NCBI GenBank assembly: GCA_019137255.1
Contig: WPDH01000065.1
Coordinates: forward strand, 62,001 to 126,000
Length of the DNA stretch: 64,000 bases
DNA from: Corinectria fuckeliana
Lineage: Eukaryota; Ascomycota; Sordariomycetes; Hypocreales; Nectriaceae
Direction of reading: 5' to 3'
Shown here: positions 42,585-53,783 of the stretch, piece by piece
How positions within the stretch are numbered: the first letter of the stretch is position 1
Layout of the letters: each line of letters begins with the position of its first letter
Notes under the pieces: model-generated
Database searches by the model: none
What the model was told of the DNA's origin: nothing
The model's input: only the letters and a program-made list of their open reading frames with translations
Program-made: the position numbers and the translations under genes

Positions 42585-44346
42585 CTAAATCGCGACGCGT
42601 AAATGTAATACCCTTTATAACACTTAATCATAACATCATCAATTGGAACCTAATTTTAACCAGACTTTGACTATAGCTTCTTGCACGCCTAGCCGTGATA
42701 AGGTTATAGCCGAAATCCTTGTTAAGGCTGTAAATAGCGAGGAAATTCGCACTCTTAGCATATAGTACTATATTCCTAAGTTTACACTTTAGGGTTAAAA
42801 GAATAGTATTAAAAACAGGAAGTAAGAGCATAAGAAGGCCTAAAGACTATTACTAATTTAAGAGAAGCTATTAGTTAATTAGATTATAAAAGAAGAAATC
42901 ACTAGATAGGCTCTCTTAAGGTATAATTTATATACTATTATATAAGAAATTAGTAACTCTAAATATATTAATAATCTTATTAGGTATTACTAGGTCTTAT
43001 ACTTCTTTTAATATAATATAAAAGTTAAATTAAAGATTTTTATATCTCTTAAAGCTGCTTATTTAAAGAGTACTACTCTTAAAGTAATCTAATTATAATA
43101 TATTATACTAGTATAGTAAATATATAAGAAGTCTATTAGGCTTAGCTATATTTATAATTTAGATAAATATAGCCTTACTAAGAGTATAATAAAAGCTAGA
43201 AAAGTTATTAGCTTAAGTCTTACTTGCTAAGTAGTTATTATAAAGAGTAATTACTATATTTAGGTCTTAGTCTTAGAGGCAGAAAGTACTATAGGGTAGT
43301 ATCTTACCTTTTATATAGTCTTCTTAGGAATTAACCTTTAAAAGTAGTAGTTTAATACTAATTTTCCCTCTTAGAAATATAACTATATAGAGTTAGGCTT
43401 TATAACTATCTTAGTATATAAAAAGTGGTTAAAAAAGGTCTTTATTAAGAAAACAAAGCTAGAAAACCTAACTTAATAGTAAATCTTAATTCTTAATAGT
43501 TTTACTAGTTATATCTCTATCTAATTCTAATTTTAAGTATTATTTTATTAAATTTAGGTTATTTATTTACCTCTTTATAGCTTATATATTATATAGCTAC
43601 TTAATATAAGTATATTTAGCTTAATTAAGTATACTTTTAAATATTATATATACTAATATTCCTCTTTTATATTAATAGCCCCTATTTTAAAGTAATACTT
43701 CCTAGAGTATTATAAAATAGCTTTAGAGGAAGGTATAACTAAGAGAAACCTTTAAGATAGTTTTTCTAGAGTAGGAATATAGCTAGTTAATATGAAAAAG
43801 CTATTAGCATATATTATAATTACTAACTAAGCACTATAGGCAGAAATAGCATCTTATACCCTAAAGTATTAAAAGATTATATAAGATAGTATTTCTTATA
43901 TGCTAAAGAATAAAAGTAAGCTTATAAGCTAGCTTAATTTGCTATAAAATAACCTTAGCAGCTTTAATTATACTATCTAAGAGATAGGGGGAAAAGCTAG
44001 TAATATGCTTAATTATCAGACTATAGAAATTATTAAATTAAGATATAAAGTTATATATTTAGAAGACTAAATAGGGTTATAAAAGGTTATAAGAAGGAAG
44101 GTAGTTAAATTTAACCTAATTGCTGCTTTTCTAATACATATAGAGATTATAAAAGCTAAGAGTAAGACTATAAAGAAAAAGAGAGAAAAGAGGTATATTC
44201 TACCTGCCCTAGTAGAAGAAATCTCTAAAGAAGTAGGCAGTTTAACTATAAACAGCATAATAAACACATTCTAGTCTTAGCTAGTTATTTTCTATTATAT
44301 TTGTTAAGAAATACGGCTTTAAAGTCTGATTAAAAACGCGGTCTGC

Positions 44347-44391
44347 TGCGCGGGATACGGGTGCGCGCGGGATGCCGGGTCCCCACCCTAG
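44347..44391 (-). repeat. Right terminal inverted repeat
   Basis: Exact reverse complement of 42540-42584, ending in CCCCACCCTAG next to the duplicated TA. Confidence 0.97.
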
Positions 44392-44393
44392 TA

Positions 44394-44982
44394 ATTCTAA
44401 GTACAGTACGTAGCAAGCACCTTTTCCTGCCAATTTAACCGCGTCCTGGGCGAAAGTGTCACGGCTTTGGCCCGACTAGGAAGTCTATATTGCAACACTG
44501 GTTGTTTATCTCGTGTCAAAGCCCGCAAGGTTGGTCGTCCCTAAAAGTCTTGATGGCCACTGTTCTGCCGATCCATCCAGTCGATATCCAGTATCTTAGA
44601 AATAGGAGAAATAAACCACACCTTTGGGCTTGCATTGGATATGACAGCTTGCAGACTGATGCCATGGTCAGATATAGGGTAAAGCCGTTGACAAGAGGTG
44701 CCGGTTCCGCTGCTGAGCCAGCTACCAACCCCTGATTCAATGCCCTGCCGTCATCCGCTCAGGGGACCCCTACGGGCCCGTTTTAGTGCCCGCTCCATCC
44801 AATTTAGTGACCCGGTCAACCCCGCACAAGGCCATAGCGCGCCCTCCTAAGCGCGCCTTCAGCCGGACATTTCGTATCCGTGTTGAACATTCACCAACGT
44901 CGCTCCTAAATCACAACCACGATAGCTCTAAGCTCGGAGCTTCAAAGACCAGCGACAACTCTCCACGCGGAACACGGCCGGC
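44394..44982. other. Upstream region of the coiled-coil gene
   Basis: A 589-bp spacer between the transposon and the next start codon. The frames present have no domain. Probably promoter and leader. Confidence 0.45.
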
Positions 44983-46202
44983 ATGCCAGATCTCAACTCG
45001 GTCCCTCCGTCACCGCACACCCTCGCGGCCTCCCGCCGCCAGTCGACGTCTCAGTCCCAGATGGCTTCTCCCCTGGAGGTGCCGTCGCCGTCCCTCAACA
45101 TCCTGCCCTCGAACCAGAGCGCCGTGAACCATCCGCACTCGCCTTCGCTGCCCTCGCCGCAGCCGACGGCCTCGCAGCCCCCCGTGCCAGGTCCCGCTCA
45201 TGTCTTGGCCGCCGAGCCCGGCGTTGGGCCTGGGCCTGGCCCCCTGCGACATCCGAGGCCGTTGACCGCCGCGGAACTCCATCTCCAGCTTGAAAAGGAG
45301 CAAGAGGCAGTGGTAAGAGCTTCTGGACTTCAATCACTTGGAGCTTTTCTTGGCCAAATCTAACAGGAGACTTGTAGGTTAACCGTTTGACGCGAGAGCT
45401 GTCCCTCCTCCGTGCCGCCCAGAACGCCTCCGTCGTCTCCAACACATCGTCTACTTCGGCCGCCAACTCCACGCACGATGCCATCGTCGAACAGTCACTT
45501 CTCTCTGGCTCCGGCTTTTCTATCCCTACAGCTCGTCAACACCAACGAACCTCGTCCGCCACGTCCCAGAGCTTCGGCCAACTGCCCCTGTCGTCCTCAT
45601 ACGAGGCACGCATCCACGCCCCTCGCCCGATGCAAGCCACACCTCTCTCGCGCCAGAACAGCTCAGCGTCTCGTCGGAGTCGGACAAACTCACCCGGACC
45701 ACAGAACTCCCTCGATCCCTCGAGCTACTTCCAGCACCAGAGGATCCCTCCGCCCACCTCCGTGCCTATGAGCTCGGTCGGCGCCACCCCCGGTAGCGGC
45801 AGTGTCAGCGAGCAGCTGAGCCCGGGCCTGATGCCAGCCACGATGCGATACGAAGAGACTGCATTCTACAGACACGAGCTAGAAACAGCCAAACGGGAGA
45901 ACGAGACTCTGAAGCGCCGCATCAGAGAGTTGGAGAGGACTGTTCGACAGCGGAGGGTGAGCGACGCGAGTCGACCTAGGAGCGAGAGCGTCAGCACCAC
46001 GGCAAGTCTGAGCGTCACGCCGGCCGGGGGAGTGAGCATAGCAGGACCACGCGAGGGCGTCCCTGTTCGACCAGAGCGCGAGCGAGGGTTGACAACGCAG
46101 AGCGTGGTCAGCGTGGCTGGAAGCGTTGGCGTTGGCGTCCCGGAGGAGGAGGTCCAAGTTGGCGAGAGCGCTGCTAGTTCCAGGCTTGCCAACAACCCAT
46201 GA
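44983..46202 (+). CDS. Ser/Pro-rich coiled-coil protein of unknown function
   Basis: Two exons (44983-45312, 45378-46202; intron 65 nt) join to 384 aa. Splicing creates AELHLQLEKEQEAVVNRLTR followed by ELSLLR, a heptad-patterned coiled coil at residues 93-125. A second one lies near 280-305 (ETAKRENETLKRRIRELERT). Between and around them the chain is low-complexity Ser/Pro/Gln. There is no membrane segment or enzyme domain. The pattern suits a cytoskeletal or signalling scaffold. I recognise it only as a type of conserved hypothetical protein. Confidence 0.78.
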
Positions 46203-46859
46203 AGACCGAAGCCTCCAGCTACCCCTTGGGTGAAGACACTACCTTGAGATCCTGGCTTAGCAGGACGAGCGAGCAAAGAGAACGAGCCTACGATTGAGGA
46301 TACGGTATCGGCGTTAAGGAGCTTTGAAGAACAAGTGAATTCTAAAACGGATCGTGTGGTCGCAGTAGGTCCTCAGATTAGGAAGTTTGTCCTAGGACCT
46401 TTACAATAAACAAGATATCACTCTTACGGTGTCGGTGAATATTGGTTACATTCGTAGTCCGTGATTTATACAACTCTCTTACCTCTGATAATCGTGGATG
46501 GGATGACACTGCAGAGCGGTTCCAGATCCAAGTCCCCCAGACAAATATTCTCTTCAATGTCTTGTTGACGAAGGCCTAGCCTCAAACACAGAGTCCAGCG
46601 TTAACGACCCCAAACTACCAATCCGATGCGATATTTGACGGGTAATCACATAAACACTCCGAACCAAGTTACCTTTTGATGGAGCGAGCGCCTAAGGTCG
46701 AACAAAAAGAAAAGAATGGCGCACCAGAGGAGTGGCTGATGTTCGCCACGTCTCCGGTGAACACCATGGCATCAACCTGCCGTCCCACTAGTACCGACAC
46801 GAATTTACCCCGAGAACTTGAGTCCGAGTGAGACCAGCGTATTAGCCCCTTTAAAGACA

Positions 46860-47040
46860 CCATCTTCGACGTCGCTGTCGTCACAATTCGTGTCTGGACA
46901 AGTAACATCGTTACACGAGAGGCGACCCATGATCTCCTGAAGTTGCTCTACCTCGGTCTTCAACAACTCCAAACTCCCCCCTGCAAAGGAGTGGTATCGG
47001 GGGCAAATTGAAATGGCCGAGTTACTTCATTCTATTGCGC
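46860..47040 (-). pseudogene. Second copy of the unknown relic family, C-terminal part
   Basis: The minus strand reads SFAGGSLELLKTEVEQLQEI followed by MGRLSCNDVTCPDTNCDDSD. The copy at 30856-31000 reads LELMKAEAGQLQEISSRLSS and then DDAPYPDTN. The two also align at DNA level for about 150 bp. Upstream sequence contains stops, so this copy is broken too. The conserved ending (charged helix followed by an acidic Asp-rich tail) is the most preserved part of the family. Confidence 0.45.
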
Positions 47041-47597
47041 CTGGTGTTCCCATCTCGGTCACCAGCTGTCTGAGAAGCCTCGGCTATGTATGTTCTCGCT
47101 AATGCCTCCACTCCTGTTGTCTTCCCGTCCGGCTTTAGACATTGCTCCTATCGCAGTTCCAGTGGCAGCAAAAGGCAATGCGCACTAGCTGATTCTAAGT
47201 GATAGCTGGTCCTAAATTCCGAATGGGACAGCTCCACGGTTCGTAAGTGCAATTATTTGAAGTTGTGCTATTGGGGATGTATGATATTTCTGCTTCGTCT
47301 GCATATCGCTTGCCTTCATTGACTTTCTCCCTCTGTTTCCTCTTTTCACTTTTCTCCCTCTTATTAAATAAAGCACTCTTGTCCCAGCTCGAGTCTTCCG
47401 CAGCCATTTCGAATGTCTTGTAGGACTTCGAGCCTGGTTTCAAGGTCGTCGATGTAGTTCATGGGTTTTGGAAGATGAGGGGTCTATCGTCTCCAATTTA
47501 ATAACAGTAGAGCAGTCAGGGTATCAGACCACATAACTAAGGCAATCGGGGAAATGGAATTGTAAAGAAAATAATGTAGTAGAGAAAGGTGGGTTTA

Positions 47598-47760
47598 CAG
47601 CCCGAATAGCCTTAATATGTTGCTTGGAGTTGGAAGGATGGAGATACTCGAGAAAGTCCAAAGGCTGGCTGGAGACGTCCCTAACGCCTGAACTCCATAA
47701 AGCTCTAACACCCCGATGCCCTGGTGCCCTGACCGAGCATGTGATATACAGCCCGAATAG
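47598..47760. repeat. Dispersed short motif, two of five copies
   Basis: CAGCCCGAATAG occurs at 47598-47609 and 47749-47760, and again at 33704-33715. One-base variants are at 4734-4745 (CAGCCCAAATAG) and 49901-49912 (CAGCCCGGATAG). All five are in the same orientation and lie in gene-free zones. Three are preceded by TA or TTA and three are followed by a form of CACGACTC. They look like remnants of one dispersed element. Confidence 0.5.
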
Positions 47761-49945
47761 CACAACTCGATTCAAGTGACGATTCCTGTCTTTTCGCACC
47801 GGGAAATTCGACGACGCTCAAGCTCGTGAAATCTGAAGTCAAACATGCTAGGATGGTCTTGCTGAAGTTCGCGGGGGACCTTCATGGCTAGTGAAGTACA
47901 CCGGCCCGTCTTAGATGTCGAGATACCCCAAAGGGCTTCATAGGTATAATAATATAGGATTTCGTTCTTGGTGATGTTGCTAGCGTTCAATGAGAAGGCC
48001 CCGAGAGCCAGACCAGTCGAGATCACTCACTGCCTGCAAATCGGACAGTCCAGGCTTGAGATGGGAAGCGCAAGAGTGAGGTATTGGAGGATTCAGACGA
48101 CGAACGCCAATCGGCAGGAAAGGCTCTTGGTACCATGTGTCTTCGCACCTGGTCTCAAGGCAACCCTGTCTTCTCAGGCTACTCCGATGCGGTAGGATCT
48201 GAAGATCCAAACGCCGAACCTGGGCTGTCCGTAGCGCTGCTCGTGCTTTCTCTTCTTCAGGTCGAAGATATAGGGACCGAGATTGAAGTGTCGGTCAATC
48301 CAACTTTAAGGCTTCCAGCTTGTTAAGGAAGTCGGCGTATCTTCGATGTGCCTCGAAAAATATCTAGTGCCTCCTTTTTCTTAGGGGCCGGGGGGAGGTG
48401 CTGGGGCTCCGGGTTATTGTGAGTGCCACATATTGCGGCTCGGTCCTCAACGAGCCTCCGTGTATCATGTCGTTGAAGGCGTATCTTTTGGGTTGTCCTT
48501 TCAGTAGGTATAGCAGGTGCATATCAACACCCGTGCTGCCATGGTGTTGATTCTCTCCGAGTACGATCGGATGACGTCGACGGGTATTTGGGAGCTGAAT
48601 ACTGTCTTCTTCATGCTCAGTATCGAGCGCCTGTTGTCGTTCTGTCATAGCTAACAATTGTTAGCAACTCGTCCGAATATTTTCTAGTGAGCCACTTGAC
48701 GTTGTGCTTACCGAAACAGTGTCAAGGCGGATGCATCTGCGGCTACCTCGAGCAAACAACGACACAAGGCTGTAATTTATATCGCCCAAGGGAGTCATTT
48801 CTTTGAGTGTTGTAACGAGTCTTGGACTCGCCATTGAGCCACTTCCACTCCAAGGAGGGGGCGGCTTCAAAAGTGGTATGGCGATGGCACAGCCCGTACG
48901 TATATATATATATATATATAAATATAAATTGTGCTAGTAGATGCTTCGCATGTAAGAAAAGAGAAGGTTGTGAGGGAAAGGGGGAAAAACGTAGGGCGAG
49001 GGAAGATACTTATAGGAATAAATGTGTGGAGGGAAGCGTGACTCACGGCCAATTGCTTGCCAACTGACGGCTGTAAACTCTCAAACATTTCGAAGCCTGA
49101 CAGCCGAGCAAGCAAATATACAAACTGAGCGCCGCGCAACATCAAACTTTCCCTTCAGCATCACCACCATCTCAACGTAGCCGAGAAAATAGCCGAAGCA
49201 TGTTGTTGATTTCTTCGGCAATCTCAGTACCTAGCAAATACCCGAGGCGACCTGTTTTCCTTCCTTCTCTCCCTCCCACCCGGCTTGGCCAAACATCATC
49301 CTACATCCTACATCCCAGTCACCCTCTGTATCACCTCAAGCGACGCTCCTCGAAGATGCTCTGCCAGTTGACCCAGCGTTGGAGACGTCGACAGTCGCGT
49401 CCCCAGGGATGGTCGGCCGACTGACCTAGGTATGGAATGATTTACAGACGCCCTCTTTGGCCCCAGGGGTGAAGCACAGGAAGGGGCACTGCTGGAAGAA
49501 GGCTTGTCTCTAGATGAACCTTTTTTGTCAAGCAATTGCATGGTCATAGCAGGTGACATGGAGAGTTATCGAGAGTACGTAGTTGGGGATATAGGTTTCA
49601 ATGAGAGTTATCGCATAAGAATGTTATACCAAGCCTGTCACTTATAGCAGAAGAAACTGTCTTCGGTACACGCATTTTAAATCCTTTTAAATACTTGATG
49701 ATCCCGTTTATTATAGGACAGTTAAATTCTTAAACTACACACAACACAGGGACTGTCTTGCTACACTAGCCCTCACACTTCATTTTTCATACTTCATTTC
49801 TCACCTTCTTCTTCCAATTGTAGTCTCATTAGGACATCAGGGCGTCAGGCAGGATATTAGGACTTGGACGAATAGTATAGTATAAAGCAGACTGAGCTTA
49901 CAGCCCGGATAGACCCATGTTGCAGCTAAGATAGCACGACTCAAT

Positions 49946-51650
49946 CTAGTTTGCAGGTCGGTCCATAATGACACCCCGGGGATCCTTGGTCTCAGTATCA
50001 CCCCAAGTAGCCTCCCAGCCATGGTCAGCAAGGTAGACCTTCCATGCCGCATCGTCATCCTCGAGCCGCCTCGAGACATCGGGGATGACAAACCAGGCAA
50101 TCAGAGCTCCCAGGACGGCAAAGGCAGACCCAATGAGGAACGCGGCTTGGTTCCCCTTCGAGGCGTGCTCCTCGTCGTAAGAGTTGAGAATAGCAGTAAA
50201 GACCTGGGTACCGATTGCAGCGCCAGCCTTGGAGCAGGCGGCAATGAGACCTAGCATCTGGCCACGAATCGAAGTAGGGAAACACTCAGAGGCAACGATA
50301 AAGACGGTGCTGCGTTGTTGTTAGTTTCTGGATCTCTGAAAGGGTCTTTTCCTCAATAGTCCTTACCTTCCAGGGCCGACCTCGCCGAGCGTGAGGAAGA
50401 GACCGTATAGGACCACAAAGAGTGGGAAATTGCTCTGGATAGGTTCCATGGCCCCGCCGAGAATGAAGCCGAGGATGGCCTGCAAGCCGAAACCGAGAGC
50501 CATCGTCTGGCGACGTCCGATCTTGTCAGATAAATAACCTCCCAAGAAGGGGCCAGGGATGTAAAAAGCATTAATTAAGGTCCCCCATCCCATGTTCTTG
50601 ACCAAACTGTCGCCAACATTGGCCCGCGACATGATGGTCGAGCTGAATATGCCGAAAGGGATGCTGATATAGTTGTATAGAAACCAACAAGAGGCCGCGC
50701 CGATCAACGGGCGATAATAACGCCTGAGAGCCAGCTTATACGGAACCCGCTGTTTCCGCATAGACGACTTTCGGTAGGCAGTTGCAACCGCCATGCGTAT
50801 CCGGAACCAGATAATCACCAGTGGCGGAACCGCACCCAGCGCAAACGAGGCTCTCCAGACGATGCCATACTTGGCCTGATCCTGGCCCACGCAGAGCAGC
50901 AGCAGGAGCGGCACCAAGCCGCCGAAGACGTAGCCCAGGGACGCCGACAAGTCCGCGAGCATGGCGAACATGAAGCCGCGGTGCTTGCGATACTTGCCGC
51001 TCTCGTCCGTCGCCTCGGCCGCACCGGCCCCGGAGACGGGGTACTCGCCGCCTGCCCCCACTCCGGCAACGCCTCGGGAGACTATGAGCATCCAAAAGAG
51101 GCCGGTGGGCGAGGTGCCGTTGGCGGCGGCGGACATGGCGATTCCCACGACCAGAAGGATCGTGGTGAACACGGCCCCGGTCTTGCGGCCGAGCTGGTCG
51201 ACGATGACGCCGAAGAAGAGCATGCCGATGATCATGCCGATGAGGAACGCGTTGCTCAGGCGGCTGTAGATGGAGCTGGTCAGGGCCTCGGGGTAGAGGA
51301 TGGCCAGCAGCAGCTCGGCGTTGCCAACGACAGCGGCATTGCTAGAGGAGAAATAGTAAGCTCTGTCCTTGGATCTGGAGACGGGGAGCGAAAGGGAAGC
51401 GGAGGCAAGGGAGCCGTTCTTACTATCCGTCAGAACCGATGGCGAGGCCTGAGAACAGGACCATCAGCCACACGGAGAGTTTGCTGTAGTAGGTCTTTTC
51501 CGGCTCGTCGACGCTGCCGGTTTCGACATCAACGGCACTCTTCTCCGCGACGATCTTCTTGTCCATGCCGCCGTCATTGTTGGCAATGTCGTCGACGTGC
51601 GGCAGGGTTTCCTGGGGCGCAAGCGCCATGGTATTCGTATCTGCAGCCAT
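49946..51650 (-). CDS. MFS transporter, glycerophosphoinositol/phosphate permease type (GIT1-like)
   Basis: Three exons (51424-51650, 50367-51341, 49946-50309; introns 82 and 57 nt) join to 521 aa with twelve predicted helices. Splicing restores GSDGYNAAVVGN in helix 1 and GEVGPGSTVFIVASECFPTS in the second half. GVIVDQLGRKTG and YLSDKIGRRQ are the two MFS loop signatures after helices 2 and 8; the loop before exon 3 and the AGVGAGGEYPVSGAGAAE segment match the phosphate/organophosphate symporter group that includes yeast Git1. Likely a plasma-membrane proton symporter for glycerophosphodiesters or phosphate. It is divergent from an M24 peptidase across a GATA-rich promoter. Confidence 0.88.
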
Positions 51651-52167
51651 TTTCGGGAACTATTCAGACTTGTAGGAAAGCAGGAGGATTCACAAAAGGA
51701 GCAACAGCCGAGAGACCTATTAACTCGTCCGTTATCATCAGCCGCGTGATAATCCACCCGAACAGGTCCCAGCATCCGCTGATTACCTTCCCCCCGACGC
51801 TACATCGGCAAAGATACCGCCGAGAAGTTGGGAAGGTTGAAGCCGAGATCCGATAACACAGCAGAGCTTCTCCACCGTGCAAGGGGCCTCGTATGGAATC
51901 CCACGTTATCTCCCCCAGAAAAGAGCCCACTTGCCTCGTCCCTCACAGCGATAGGAGCGATAGTAGCGATAGTGGCGGTAGGTAGTAGCGATAGTACAAG
52001 CGATAGTATCTAGTGCCAAGCGATGGTCTGGTTAGACCGGGATTGGGGTCGGAACCAGAAGTTGCTCCGCAGACGGGGTGTGGTTGTCTCGAATGAGACG
52101 ACTTTTACCGTGCCAGCAGCCGACCAGCTTTCTTCTGGGCGAACTGCTGTCCTACATCAACGCGAAA
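51651..52167. promoter_or_regulatory. Divergent promoter with a cluster of GATA-factor sites
   Basis: Nine HGATAR sites fall in about 275 bp: TTATCA 51732-51737, TGATAA 51747-51752, CGATAA 51851-51856, TTATCT 51906-51911, and five CGATAG at 51949, 51958, 51967, 51989 and 52001. The last five sit in a tandem-like array of AGCGATAGT units. HGATAR is the binding site of AreA/NIT2-type nitrogen and SreA-type iron GATA factors. Both flanking genes start from this interval. Confidence 0.6.
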
Positions 52168-53672
52168 ATGAGCTCGATTGTGTTCGATAGCGAGAAGGGC
52201 CAATTGCTGCCCCAGCAGCATTGCCCGGCCCCCAAGCCTCCGTCGAAGTCATCTTCGCGAGTCGGCAAAGCTGCTGCAGCGGTTGTGACGACGCTGCTGT
52301 TACTGAGCGGCTTTCACCACCGTTGCTCGCATTCCACCGTTGTTGACGTGGCCAAAGTCCAGCAATGCTCGATTGACAACCTCAAGGCCGACCTCTCGTT
52401 TCTGGATTCGGCCGTACCGATTGAGGCCAGCGAGTTCATCGAGCGACGGGATCGGCTGGCCAAGGCTCTGGTTGTCAATGGCGTCGACGCCTTCGTCCTG
52501 GAGCCGGGCTACACGTTCCAGTAAGAACTCAAAGATGGCAGTAAGAATGTGTGCGAGAATTGACAAGGCCTAGGTACTACGGAAACATTTCCCAGGTGGA
52601 CTGGGAACCCTGGGAGCCCGAAGAGCGGCCCTTCTTGATGCTCATCGTCCCGGAGACGTCGGCCGGCGGAGAGGTCTCGGCCAAGACGGCCTTCCTCTCG
52701 CCCCATTTCGAAGAAGGGCGCGTCCGCATGCTGGGTATCCCGTCGCGAGACGAGACGCTGGACATTGTCACCTGGGAAGAGCACTGGAACCCCTACGAGA
52801 CGCTGATCAAGTCGAGGCTGTTCGAGGGCAACAAGACCCCGAAGCTGATGGCCGACGAGGAGATGCGCGACTACATCGTCCGCGGCCTCGACTCGGTCGG
52901 CTTCGAGACGGTCGGCCTCACGCCCGAGGCCGAGCTCGTCAGGCAGCTGAAGAGCCCCGCCGAAGTCGAGCTGCTCCGCGCCGTCAACACCGGGACGGTC
53001 GTGGCGGTGCGGGCGATGCGGCCGTGCCTAGTCCCCGGGTTGACCGAGGACGAGGTCACGACCATCCTCGACAACTCGATGCTGGCCATCGGCTTCAGTC
53101 TGTTCTTCAACATCGTGCTCTTCGAGGAGCACGGCGCCCTGCCCCACGGCGGCTTCGTCACCGGCGGCAAGCAGCTCACCTACGACAGCATGATCGTCAT
53201 CGACGTGGGCGCCCACTACCTGGGCTACTCGTCTGACATCTGCCGCAGCTTCCTCATCGACCGGCCGGAGGGCGCGCTCGGCGCCGCTCCCGACCCGTTG
53301 CGCGAGGAGAAGGAGAAGGTGTGGCAGATCGTGCTGGACGCGCAGACGGCGGCGGCCAAGGCCTTCAAGCCCAACGGCACGGCGGCCAGCGTGGACATCG
53401 CGGCGCGGACCGTCATCGACGACGCCGGGTATGGATACGGCTTCTCGCACCGCCTGGGCCACGGCATTGGCGTCAAGGCGCACGAGTCGCCGTACCTGAA
53501 CAAGTGGAACACGGGCGTGCTCCTGAAGGCGGGCATGACGTTCACCAACGAGCCGGGCATTTACTTGGAGGGCAGGTTTGGCGTCAGACACGAGGACATT
53601 TGGTTGGTCAAGGAGGATGGCGAGGCCGAGATGCTCACGGGGCAGCGGGCCAAGGGTCTTCGTGAGCCTTGA
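52168..53672 (+). CDS. Membrane-anchored M24 (Xaa-Pro aminopeptidase-like) peptidase
   Basis: Two exons (52168-52520, 52574-53672; intron 53 nt) join to 483 aa. I chose the ATG at 52168 for its AAAATGA context; an in-frame ATG at 52093 would add 25 residues. A hydrophobic segment at about 34-50 (AAAAVVTTLLLLSGF) after a basic, proline-rich start looks like a type II signal anchor. The pita-bread catalytic domain has all five metal ligands: Asp328 (MIVIDVG), Asp339 (SSDICRSF), His414 (GHGIG), Glu444 (TNEPGIY) and Glu458 (RHEDIW). His410 and His421 lie where substrate histidines are expected. Likely a two-metal exopeptidase or dipeptidase at the cell surface or in the secretory/vacuolar lumen. 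Confidence 0.88.
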
Positions 53673-53783
53673 AGGGTATCATTTATTAGATAATTAAACG
53701 TGTAGAATCTGATACTACTAGCATACGGGGTGTGTTGGGATTATAGATTCTAAACATTGGCGGCATTATGAAGTCTGTTGTGT

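Larger units (their letters stand above)
42540..44391. mobile_element. Fot1/pogo-type (Tc1-mariner superfamily) transposon, mutated by RIP
   Basis: An 1852-bp element is bounded by perfect 45-bp inverted repeats and flanked by TA on both sides (42538-42539 and 44392-44393). Size, TIR length and TA target fit Fusarium Fot1-like elements. The interior is extremely A+T-rich with stops in all frames. Even so, the plus strand at about 43489-43640 reads ILNSF, then VIYLPLYSLYII and, after a stop, LLNISIFSLIKYTFK. These match the pogo/Fot1 catalytic region (LDGH, LPPHSSH, QPLDV, FxPxK) after C-to-T changes on both strands. Near 42660 an HTH-like remnant is weaker. The copy cannot encode an active transposase. 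Confidence 0.9.
46203..49945. other. Relic zone without an intact gene
   Basis: The stretch mixes short unrelated frames with decayed pieces. One is related to 30856-31060 (see 46860-47040). The CAGCCCGAATAG motif recurs three times, a (TA)10 run lies at 48901-48920, and two adjoining plus-strand frames near 49340-49560 look faintly protein-like (DALFGPRGEAQEGALLEEGL). None can be assembled into a complete gene. Confidence 0.45.

Noticed and set aside
42540..44391. Centromere-like or mitochondrial-derived A+T block
   Set aside because: Perfect terminal inverted repeats, TA duplication and the decayed DDE-region peptide identify a DNA transposon.
48901..48920. (TA)10 run as a promoter
   Set aside because: No supported gene lies downstream on either strand; it is a simple microsatellite.
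53028..53591. 187-aa minus-strand frame opposite the M24 peptidase
   Set aside because: Produced by the high G+C third positions of the real gene; it has no domain and the plus strand has all metal ligands.
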